DNA of 64,000 nucleotides from the NCBI GenBank assembly GCA_905221605.1, contig CAJNDS010002375.1, positions 33,501-97,500 on the forward strand, read 5' to 3'. The stretch's first letter is position 1; every line of letters begins with the position of its first letter. The notes under the pieces were generated by a model. It saw nothing but the letters and a program-made list of their open reading frames with translations. It was not told the origin of the DNA and did no database searches. Origin of the DNA: Symbiodinium natans. Its lineage: Eukaryota; Sar; Dinophyceae; Suessiales; Symbiodiniaceae. Made by a program: the position numbers and the translations under genes. Shown piece by piece: positions 54,814-64,000 of the stretch.

Positions 54814-55095
54814 GACGAAGACTCGGGATACCAACGGGCCGAGACGAAGTTCGACGAAGGCCGGGGGGCCGGGCGAAGTTTCGACGAAGGCCGGGAGGTT
54901 CGACGAGGGGGGGGGGGGGGGGGGTTCGACGAAGGCCGATACAAAAGGCCAAGACAAAGCCCGAAAAAAAACGCGAGGGTTCGACGAAGGCTAAATGAAG
55001 GCCGGAGGTTCGACGAAGGCCACAAGGGCCGGGAGGGGGGTTCGACGAAGGCCAAGGGTTTCGACGAAGGCTAGGGGGGTTCGACGGCCTTTGCC
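54814..55095 (+). repeat. Minisatellite with core GGTTCGACGAAGGCC
   Basis: About ten copies with uneven spacing of 15-50 bp, starting at 54814, 54848, 54880, 54898, 54926, 54978, 55008, 55041, 55059 and 55079. One unit contains a run of G. Open frames here are repeats of the core. Confidence 0.88.
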
Positions 55096-55099
55096 GATA

Positions 55100-57600
55100 G
55101 CTGTGTGCCATCCGCCCCCATACGCCGTCCTGATCGGTTTGGCCTGATATATATCTTTTTGAAGTGACTTTTACGGAGATGACACGTGAGCTGGCCGCTC
55201 CCCAAATCCCTCATGGTGAGATGCAAAACTTCGGCGAGGCATGTTACTCTTGATGCGCTATCGTGGTGGCTTATGGTATACTTCGTCGCCTTTGATTGTG
55301 AAATGCCAGCTTGTGCACCATGTATTGGAATCGACGTTTCTGTCTGTGAGCTGGCTGAATGTTCGTTGCACCGGTGGGGTACACCTGAATAACACATGTT
55401 GCCACGGGTCGGCCGGAATTCGCTTAGCCGGCTGGGTTTTCAGTGCTTAAAAGTTCACACAAACTGCGACGGCTGAACCGGCTGTATGGTGATAAAAAGT
55501 CGTACACTGAATACTGAGGCGTCTGGACCTTCGTTGATGCGCAATGCAGCTAAGCCTGAGTGCTGGAATCGATGTTTCCGTGAGCTGGCCTTTCACTGAT
55601 TTGTAGCACAGCATTTTACTGCACATGGAACCGAGCACAAGCTTAGTGCTCCTCTGCTCCCGGGCGTGGCCCGAGGGGGTGGGTATCCGCGAAATAGAAA
55701 AGAAACTTCGGGGGGGTCGCGATCTTGGTGCAGGGCGAGCTCGTCCTTGTCAGGGAGCTTCGCGCGAGGCGATCGAGTCGGAGAGCCAGGCAGAGGCTGG
55801 CATGAGCACATATTCTGCACCCGTCGAAAACCCTGACGATTGCACGCGCCGTGCGGGCTCGACGGAGTGCTGTGCCGCGACGTTGCCGTCGATTCGCCGC
55901 AAGGTTGGGCAGCCGAGCTCTTTCGGCAATGGAACAGCCAAACGCTAAAACCTCGTCGTGCAGCTCGTCGGCACGACCCACTCCGGCAGCTGCCTCAGCT
56001 TGTCTTTGCAAAGCATGGCCCACCTGATGTCCTCCAGGCGTGCCCGCCTGCACAAAAACGTTGCCGGCGACGTTGGATGCACATGCCTCCAACGAAAGCA
56101 CCGACCCGGTTGTCGCGTCGCTGTTGTATTCCGCTGTTGCATTCTTTGCAACTTTCAACTTGAACGCCGGTTGGACGTGAAGCGCACGTTTTTTTCGTGT
56201 TCACGTGCAGATACCAAACCCCAGTCGCGAGATGAAACGTGCGAACACATTTTAAAGCCGCAGGTTCCCCCAACTTGTGATGGTCGTGCGAACGCGGCGA
56301 TGTGGACGTTCGCAAGCTGAGACCACAGCTGTGCCGTGATGCTGGATGACAAACCTAAACCTTCACCTCTTTTTGCAGCTTGGTCTCCCGCGCGTTGTGA
56401 GAATCCCAAGCTTCCCGCGCCAGTTCGGCTGGTCACTGTTTGGCTGAGTGCCGGCAAGCTGGTTTGACTCACCTGGGTGCTTTTCAAGCGAGGTCCACAC
56501 CGGCAAAAACCCGAGAATTGGCACAAGCAGCCCTGAAGACACTTGACATGTAACCTGAGACCTCGAACTCTTGACCTATGAGTCCTGATGTATGCCTGTT
56601 GTAGCCTGTGTTTGGCTTCGGTATCCGCTCTTCCTGGATGTTTTGCCCTTATCTTCCATGAGACCTGCGCTTGAAGGTCTGATTCTTCAGGCATGCAAAG
56701 CCGTTTGCAGTCGCACCCATTCCGCAGCAATTCGAGGCACACGCCATGGGTGAAAGGCGAATGCTCTCATTTGTAACCTCATTTGCGAGGCCTTTGCTGA
56801 AAATGGTGCAGTTTTCAGGTCAAGGTCAAGGTTTCATTCGGGAGCCAGAAGGTGTGAAGGCAAGGTCCTACGCCCGACATGAACAACTTGAGTAAACTAG
56901 ATGAACCTTCTTTTTGAAACGGTACTGCGCAGCCATGACATCGTTCCCTATGTTACTGTTGGCCCATGCTCCAAGCAACATGATGTCACTTTTGAGCAAT
57001 CGGCAGACGCAATGGACTTAGTTCAAACACCCCCCATGGCAGGTTGGGCAGACCACAGAAACGTCTCCTCCCTTGCATGATGTGAATCGTGAACCAGCTG
57101 CATAAGCGTGCTATCCCGCCTTCAGCATCCCTTATAACCTAACTTCAGCATCCCGAAGACCTGTACAGGCTCTTTTGCGGGCATGAACGCGCCTGTGTCA
57201 GATCGAAGCTGCAGGTGAAAGCTTTTTCTCGGGTTTAGGCATCGTCTACTGGTGGGAATGAGGAGTAGGGTAGGAGCAACATTAAGACAACTACCCCATT
57301 AGGTAAGGGCTCAGCCGCTTCTGGCGCAATCACGCCGTTTCGCCAGTTCGACTGGCGAGCGCGGGGGTTCATTCTTGATCTGATTCGGTTAAGGCCTCCG
57401 GTACGTAGTGTTTCAGGATTTCAGGCCATGCATAGGGGTTTCGGGTAGGCCTTATACAGGGTCAAGGGGTAAGGTTGTGAGCTTCAAGGCTAAAGGTTGC
57501 ACCTCATGCGCAGCTTGTCAGATGGTACTCGGGATGGGAGTCGAAGCGACGTTGTCGGGTCTAGGACTTTAGGACGCGCCGACCACCAAAGCATGCCTCG
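55100..57600. other. No assignable gene
   Basis: Minus-strand frames of 171 and 195 codons (55643-56158 and 56155-56742) are open but have an Arg/Ala/Ser-rich random look and overlap plus-strand frames of similar length. The stretch 56760-57600 has no long frame, repeat array or RNA gene that I can see. Confidence 0.4.
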
Positions 57601-57939
57601 AAGCAAGTGTTCCGAAACCTTAAACTCTAAACTCTAAAAACCCTGAACCCTTAACCCTAAACCCTTAACCCTAAACCCTAAACTAACCCTGAACCCTGAA
57701 CCCCTGAACCCCTGATTTTTGTGGGCCCCTGAGCCCCTGAGCCCGTTGAAGCCCTTGAACCCTGAACCGCTCTTGGGGCGATCTCCGCTGGCCTCTCGTA
57801 CTCCTCAATCATCCTCGGGATTCTGAGAGTATGGGGCTTGGGGTTTATAGTTAGGGTTTCGGGTTTCGGGTTTCGGGTTTCGGGTTTCGGGTTCATGAGA
57901 ACTCTATGGGATGAGCTGGTTAGGGCTTCGGGTTTAGGC

Positions 57940-58089
57940 ATTCTGGTGCGCGAGCACGCTACCCAGTTTCAAGCAGAACGCGCTTTCAAGGGCTGTGGCT
58001 CCTGCTTAATCAAATGGGTCGTCGATCCGCCGATCGAAATTCTGGGCCCCAAACGCAGTTCCAGAAGATCCTGTGGGTTTAGGGATTAG
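57940..58089 (+). CDS. Exon-like block, uncertain
   Basis: The frame reads ILVREHATQFQAERAFKGCG and CLIKWVVDPPIEILGPKRSS before a stop. No domain is recognised. Telomere-like TTTCGGG units lie just upstream. Confidence 0.3.
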   Translation: MLVREHATQFQAERAFKGCGSCLIKWVVDPPIEILGPKRSSRRSCGFRD

Positions 58090-58404
58090 GGTAGGGAATC
58101 CGCCTGTTACTCCGTAAAAAATGGTTACTCTTTGTGGTTGCTGGCATCATGGGGGGTCGCGTAGAAGAATGGAATAATCGCCCGACCACGCCTTTCACAG
58201 ATTCGACCCACAGACCTAACCCCCAAACCCCAAGTGGAAGGCGCCCGATACTTTAGACCTTAAGCACTGAACCCTGAAAACCGCAAAGCACCAGAAAAAA
58301 ACAGACATGAGAACTTCGAGCTCGGACCCCTTAAAACCCGAAGCAAACCCTGCCGATAAGCTCTGAACGGCCTTATATTTCAAATGGGCAAGACTCACCT
58401 AAAA

Positions 58405-58472
58405 CCCGGACTCCTCTATCTTGCGAGCCCAAGAATCTTCTTCTTCTTTCGCAGCCATTGCTTGGTGGGCCT
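58405..58472 (-). CDS. Possible first exon
   Basis: ATG followed by AAKEEEDSWARKIEESG and then GT. Short, acidic and plausible as a first exon, but nothing beyond that supports it. Confidence 0.25.
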
Positions 58473-58683
58473 AGGGAATGCAAACGTGCGTGGATGGTAA
58501 CTCCATGTGGGTTTTCACGCTTTGAAGGGCTTTCGAATTTCTTGGGGTTTCTCGGGTTTGCTGTTGCCGGCATCAGCGGTGTTCAAGAAAGGGGGGTTCG
58601 AGGAGGAATTGAGAAAAAACGGGCAGAGCTATAACGGCGTCTCTACATTTCAAGACCACACAAGAGTTTTTGAAGCTGCACGA

Positions 58684-58694
58684 GACAGAGAGAG

Positions 58695-58743
<49 letters not shown>

Positions 58744-59158
58744 GGAGAGAGAGAGAGAGAGCGAGAGAAAGAAAGACAGAAACACAAGAAACCAAAAGAG
58801 AGATAGAGAGATAGAGAGATAGAGAGATAGAGAGATAGAGAGATAGAGAGATAGAGAGATAGAGAGATAGAGAGATAGAGAGATAGAGAGATAGAGAGAT
58901 AGAGAGATAGAGAGATAGAGAGATAGAGAGATAGAGAGATAGAGAGATAGAGAGATAGAGAGATAGAGAGATAGAGAGAGAGATAGAGAGATAGAGAGAT
59001 AGAGAGATAGAGAGATAGAGAGATAGAGAGATAGAGAGATAGAGAGATAGAGAGATAGAGAGATAGAGAGATAGAGACATAGAGAGATAGAGAGATAGAG
59101 AGCAAGAGAAACACGAAGAGAGAGAACGGAGAGAGGGAGAGATAGAGTGAGAAAAGAA

Positions 59159-59212
<54 letters not shown>

Positions 59213-59225
59213 CGAACAAAAAAAA
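58684..59225 (+). repeat. GATAGAGA microsatellite, about 540 bp
   Basis: AGATAGAG units from 58800 to 59100 with hardly a break, flanked by GA-rich DNA. The minus-strand frames (Leu/Ser repeats) are artefacts. Confidence 0.97.
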
Positions 59226-59229
59226 AAGA

Positions 59230-60650
59230 TAAACTGAGGGAGAGACAAAGAGAAAGAGAGAAACAAAGATAAAAGGAAAAAGAAGCCGCGAGAGGGAGGG
59301 AGAGAGGGGAGAGACAGCCCTTGCCGAACCCTAAGCTCTAGACCCTGGATCCTGAAACCCTAAACCTGTAACCCCGACAACAAAAAGGACCCAAACAAGG
59401 AGAAAGGACACCCAAAATCCGGGAAGTCCGAAACCCTAAGCCCAAAATTAGGGCTTGAAGCTCTAGGGCTCACCCTAAATTCTAAACCCCAAATCCGAGA
59501 CGCCCTACGCTTTTAAATCCTAAACCCGAAGCCCTAACCCTTGACTTGAGGAGGGGGCTCTTGCCGCAACATTGCTGGATTTCGCTTGCCACGACCCCAA
59601 AAGCCGGGGTTCGCCTTTGCAAGCGAGATTCGGGCTTAGGGTTTAGGGTTGTCACTGAGTTGAGGGTACTCGATTTAGGGTTTGGGGGTTTAGGGGTTTA
59701 GGGGTTTAGGGGGTTTAGGGGTTTCGGGGTTTAGGGGATCTTGCAGGGCTTAGACCTTCGGGTGTAGGCACAAGCCCTCACACCGCAGGGATCTCAGTGG
59801 CGATCCTACCAATCGGCCGAAAGCGCATCCTCCCCCTCAACCCTAGACCTCGAAACCCCTCGCCTCAAGTTCAAGCTTGGGGAAGGCGAGTTTGGGAAAC
59901 GGCTGCCCTAAACCCTGAACCCTGAACCCCCTACCCCCTCCCTCCCCCAAAGCGACGCCTTGCCCATGTTGATCCTTGGGTGGCCCAAGGATGCAGAGAT
60001 CGTTTCAGACGCAGGGGGCTGGGGTTTAGAGGGTATTTTATAGGGGATTTCGGGGTAATTGTTGGGTCTACTTAGGGTTTTTTTAGGGTTTTCAAAGGGT
60101 GGGTTTGTGGTGTATTTATAAGCTATTTTTCGGCTTCAGGGAATTTATTGGGTTCATATTTTTTTGCGGATAAATAAAGGAATAGAAACGTTTAAGAAAC
60201 GTTGCTTCCAAACCAGCACTCAAATCCTAAGGGAGCTATAGGTTGGTTAGCTTCGTCTTGAGATCTTGAGAAGGGGCCAGGAGGGGCATGGAGGGTCTAG
60301 GGATGAAGAAGGGTTCAGGATTTCGGGCTCGGGATTCGGTGGGCCAGTACAGCATTGACCGGAAGCTGATGAGGGTTTTCGGGTCTAGGGTTTAGGGTTT
60401 CCAGAGGACCGGACTTACAGACATCCCCCCTGACTTGCGCGGTAACTACGCCCCGCGGCATGCAAGATTGTTTTGTGCGTGGGATGTCCTTTCACCTGGA
60501 AAACGCTTACGGAATAGGAAGAAACCCTCAACCCTAAACCCAGGATCCCTGAGTTACAAGATGCAAACGCGCACCCCTCCCCCCCCCCCAACACCCTCCT
60601 CCCTGCACCCTAATGACACCCTACACCCTACATGCTAAACCCGAAACCCT
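59230..60650. other. Telomere-like and low-complexity DNA without a gene
   Basis: CCCTAAA/TTTAGGG words in both directions (59320-59540, 59636-59740), a C-rich stretch at 60570-60600, and no coding frame I would defend. Confidence 0.5.
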
Positions 60651-60660
60651 GAACCCTGAA

Positions 60661-60745
60661 CTGCAAGCAAGTGGTCTGCGCGCCGCCATAGCCCAGGGCC
60701 TGCGCGTGGAGCCTCAGCTCCTGAAGGGCCGAGGCAAGACCCCAC
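60661..60745 (+). CDS. Exon-like block, product unknown
   Basis: The frame reads LQASGLRAAIAQGLRVEPQL and LKGRGKTP, GC-biased, directly after telomere-like CCCTGAA units. Confidence 0.35.
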
Positions 60746-61004
60746 CACTCGAAACCGTAAAATAGTCCTTCAACTCCTATCTTAATTGTCCAGTAGCCTG
60801 GAAAAAGTGGTGGTTAACCTGGAGAATATTTCGGGATTCTGATACCCCGAAAGGTTAAATGTTATCTACTCTACTACGAAGCTATTAACCCCGACAGACC
60901 CCGCACCTTTAACTTGTCATGCTGGGGGGGGGCGATTTTAGGGTGTCGGTGGCATCTGAATCGAAATAGGCCATCATACTACCCACACCCCACCTGATCG
61001 GAGT

Positions 61005-61108
61005 GCCCTTGCGTGGCCCTAGCTTCACTAGCCGATCTCTCCTTGATGAATGGATAATCGGCATAGAAGTCTTCGTCCATGTAGTCCATGACCCGCGGGT
61101 TGATCCTC
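61005..61108 (-). CDS. Exon, product unknown
   Basis: After GCTTTTGTGAG the frame reads INPRVMDYMDEDFYADYPFI and KERSASEARATQGHS, acidic then basic. The upstream side (61137-61217 on the plus strand) is a CCCGAAA/CCCTAAA array. Confidence 0.5.
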
Positions 61109-61136
61109 ACAAAAGCACCGGGTCACTGAGGCCTTC

Positions 61137-61217
61137 CGCAACCCCGCCGAAACCCGAAACCCGAAACCCGAAACCCGAAATCCTAAACCCGAAACCCTAA
61201 ACCCTAAACCCTAAACT
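61137..61217 (-). repeat. Telomere-like array with CCCGAAA variants
   Basis: CCCGAAA units giving way to CCCTAAA. A similar TTTCGGG run lies at about 57855-57893. Confidence 0.88.
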
Positions 61218-61354
61218 ACATCCTGAAACCGCCCCTCGAAACTCGACCATCACGGCCGACGGCCGCTTGCGCCAAAAAACTCCCGTAACCCTGCGGATCT
61301 CCGAAGCGCCTGGGAATCTAAACAAGAATATCTGAAGTCCTATAAGCATTGCAT

Positions 61355-61765
61355 ATGTGTATATATATATATGTCTATATATGTCTATATATGTCTATAT
61401 ATATCTATATATATCTATCTATATCTATCTATATCTATCTATATCTATCTATATCTACATATATCTACATATATCTACATATTTCTACATATATCTACAT
61501 ATATCTATATATATATATATATATAGATATATATATATATATATATCTATATATATCGATATATATCTATATATATCTATATATATCTATATATATCTAT
61601 ATATATATCTATATATATCTATATATATCTATCTATATATATCTATATATATCTATATATATCTATCTATATATATCTATATATATCTATATATATATAT
61701 ATCTATATATATATATATATCTAAATATATCTATATATATCTATATATATACCTACATATATCTA
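61355..61765 (+). repeat. TATATC microsatellite, about 400 bp
   Basis: TATCTATATA and CTACATATAT units. It ends ten bases before the inverted repeat of the AT-rich element. Confidence 0.97.
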
Positions 61766-61773
61766 GAGTCCGG

Positions 61774-64000
61774 GGGACTGTGGGCGTGCACTTTTTCTGT
61801 TTTTTTAACTCTCTCGTACTTGAGAACTATCGTTCAATCTTCAGGTGGTGATCTCTCTTATCTTAATTATGAAATTGCCTTTTCGTTATTTCTGTGAGAA
61901 CATGCTATGAATGAAGTGCTACTACGCTTCATGCCAGGCCTTGATCACATCGAAACAGCTTTTCAGATCAAGTGAGTATCCCAGTGTTTTGGGCTATGGC
62001 CAGATATCCAGGTGAGTCTATACCTGGCTCAGTTCGTGAACTAGGAGGACAAGACGGAGAACTCACTTTCGATGAGGCTGTTGGTCAAGTAGAAGGTCAA
62101 AAACTCAAGGGACAAGAGACACGACCCATCAAGTGCGATCGTCCTGTGGGAACGGTGTCGGTCCCCCCTCCCAACGACCTACCCTTGCTTCAGCTTTTCT
62201 CAGTATAGTCAGAAGAACGAATCCTAAAATCGCATATTTGAGCACCGGGAAATGAAGGACAGCTATTGGGACAATTGGGACACCCACCTCACAGGCTCCG
62301 ATAAGCCAGCATTGGGGCTACTCTATGTTTTGAATCTTGACAGGGCAATGCTGGCTTTGTAGTTTGTATGTGTTAATTTATCTTGGCAACGAAGGGCAAA
62401 GAATTTTGTTTTATTGGATATTGTAGGTTCGCAAGGCAACGTATTAATCAAATACCATACGGAAAGTCCACTGAAGTACTTTGTTGTTGCGCATGAATGA
62501 AATATTCAATGTATTTTATACAAAACATTCGCCCTATGCGAGTTTAACTACTGCAGCACTTATTATATAGCTGACTATTGACTAAATGAATTCAATTTTA
62601 AAGACTGTTTTTTGTACAAGTAAAGTACGCACTAGACACTAATTGAAATAGAAGCAGCTTGAGTTTCGTAGTAATGCAACCAATGCTACTGAAGTACTAG
62701 TTAAAGACTACTGATGCGCGATGCCTGAAAAGAGACAGGCTTTAAAATGCACAATTCTCATAGTAAAGTAGTTGTTGCCTTACAAAGGTCACAGCAGAAG
62801 TAAATTCACAAACGCAAAAAACATCCCGAAATGCAAGCTTTTCAGGGGAACTTCTGGTGAAGTTTGGATTTGGGTGTTTTAAATTTAAAGTCTCTCTAGA
62901 GAAATAAAGCAACTGTTTAAGCAAATAACTCTAGGCAACAAACCTGCTTCCAGACAAATGTTGCTTCTACTCGGCAAAATATAGCCCAACCATGCAATAC
63001 TCATTACATGCTGATTCTACCAATCTAGCAGTCAGTGAATATTCAACTATTGGGTGAGTACAAGATTTATTGATTATACACAGAATATGACATAATGCTC
63101 AGTAAATGGTACTGGACTACAGAAATCTAATTCAATTACGTACTAATGAAATACCATGTATATACTATTTGCTTAGACAAGTACAATTTACATAGAAAAG
63201 CCTTGAAAAGCACAAATTTCCAAGAACCATATCATCCACCCAGTAAAGGCTATAGCACTGAGCATGGGAATGTGGGGTTTGGTGGCAGAACCAATGCTCA
63301 AACGCTCTTTACATGCCACTTGAATATGAAACTAACCTATTCATGTACCCATTAATTACAGTACTCTTTATATACGATGCCTAGAAAAGTACAATTTGCA
63401 TAGAAACGCGTAGAAAAGCACAATTTTCTTAGAGGGAAAGGGGGGTCTCAGGAAGGAAAGGCAGTACGGAAAAGCACGAAAAAACCACAAACGCACAAAA
63501 ACACAAAAACAACTACACGAAAAGCCAAAATTCGCAAAAAGAACATAACAGCCAAACAGATATATTTCAGGATTCTCCACAAAATTCTCACGGAAAACAA
63601 AAAAACAATATTTCAGGACTCTCCAAATCTGTACGGAAAACCAAAAAACCAAAAAAACCAAAAGAACCAAAAAAACCAAAAGAACCAAAAAAACCAAAAA
63701 AAACCAATTTTCAGGGACTCTTTGAAATTAGGCCATCTGCTGGAAGAGTCCTGAAATATTGGTTTTTTTTGGTTCTTTTGGTTTTTTTGGTTCTTTTGGT
63801 TTTTTTGTTTTTTTTGGTTTTTTTTGGTTTTCCGTACGATTTTCCGTACGGTTTTGGTGGAGAGTCCCGAAATAGTGTTTGTTTTTTTGAGGTTTTTTGT
63901 TATCCGTGGGACTGGAGAGTCTAGAAATATTGTTGCTACTGGGGTTTTTTTAGTTCTTAAACAGCGACAAAAGGCAGAGAAAGTGCACGCCCACAGTCCC
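61774..64000. mobile_element. AT-rich element with terminal inverted repeats; its right end meets the window end
   Basis: GGGACTGTGGGCGTGCACTT starts at 61774. Its reverse complement AAGTGCACGCCCACAGTCCC ends at 64000. Extended, the inverted repeat is 26 bp with one mismatch. The block between is clearly more AT-rich than the rest of the window and contains no recognisable transposase. It holds a 78-codon plus-strand frame at 61972-62208 of unknown nature, a near-repeat at 63172-63222 and 63380-63432 (ACAAGTACAATTTACATAG / AAAAGTACAATTTGCATAG), and a long fold-back at 63600-63850. It looks like a non-autonomous DNA transposon or a similar TIR element. The target-site duplication cannot be tested because the right flank is outside the window. 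Confidence 0.72.
63600..63850. repeat. Long fold-back built of CCAAAAAAA / TTTTTTTGG units
   Basis: The left arm (AACCAAAAAAACCAAAAG units after GTACGGAAAACC) and the right arm (TTTGGTTCTTTTGG units before GGTTTTCCGTAC) are about 100 bp each and pair over most of their length around a centre at about 63730. Could form a strong hairpin. Confidence 0.85.

Noticed and set aside
54352-54957. 201-codon Pro-rich minus-strand frame
   Set aside because: About half comes from the GGTTCGACGAAGGCC minisatellite; the rest has no domain and overlaps other open frames.
55643-56742. Two consecutive minus-strand frames of 171 and 195 codons
   Set aside because: Random-looking composition, with both strands open in the same stretch and no motif. 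Kept only as a note in the gene-free region.
58643-59266. 207- and 189-codon Leu/Ser frames
   Set aside because: Translations of the GATAGAGA microsatellite.
61349-61897. 182- and 164-codon Ile/Tyr frames
   Set aside because: Translations of the TATATC microsatellite. They end in the AT-rich element only because no stop occurs.
1-64000. tRNA, rRNA or CRISPR features
   Set aside because: No tRNA A/B box pair with cloverleaf, no rRNA core sequence, and no regularly spaced direct repeats with unique spacers were found by eye.

Overview
The window looks like nuclear DNA from a dinoflagellate. Four things support this. (1) Short arrays of the TTTAGGG telomere unit occur at dozens of internal places. 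(2) Coding sequence is mostly short GC-rich exon islands set in repeat-filled introns, with at least one GC-AG intron. (3) A relic of two joined dinoflagellate spliced leaders lies just upstream of one intronless gene. (4) One large FG-GAP / cysteine-rich / transmembrane protein has an architecture typical of dinoflagellates. I cannot name a species.

Layout. 0-8 kb: telomere-like arrays, fold-back elements and a minus-strand microbial rhodopsin gene (about 3.37-4.44 kb) resembling channelrhodopsins; a CAP-Gly exon lies at 8.0 kb. 8-15 kb: repeats with isolated exon-like islands, and a 130-bp G-rich tract at 9.1 kb. 15.7-18.0 kb: a candidate composite repeat bounded by inverted (TA)n / 16-base homopolymer / GTTATCCACGC ends, holding two large palindromes and a diverged 450-bp tandem duplication. 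19-24.3 kb: three co-oriented minus-strand coding blocks (unknown two-exon gene, FG-GAP protein, FG-GAP/cysteine-rich/TM protein). 24-33 kb: scattered exons, a GTGC/GT microsatellite, and a candidate secreted protein on the minus strand near 32 kb. 33.6-34.9 kb: an intronless coiled-coil gene. 35-42 kb: exon islands and homopolymers. 42.2-44.4 kb: kinase-like exons that lack the catalytic loop and appear in an odd order. 45.7-48.6 kb: several unknown multi-exon genes. 50.9-52.8 kb: a non-LTR reverse transcriptase ORF. 53-57.6 kb: mostly non-coding by my reading, with a GGTTCGACGAAGGCC minisatellite. 58.7-61.8 kb: GATAGA and TATATC microsatellites. 61.77-64.0 kb: an AT-rich block with a near-perfect 26-bp terminal inverted repeat, the right copy ending on the last base of the window.

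The genes show no joint pathway. The clearest common theme is intron and repeat structure: fold-back elements with conserved termini and telomeric arrays sit directly at predicted splice sites. Exon calls without a recognised domain rest on open frame, codon use and splice-like borders read by eye, and have moderate or low confidence.
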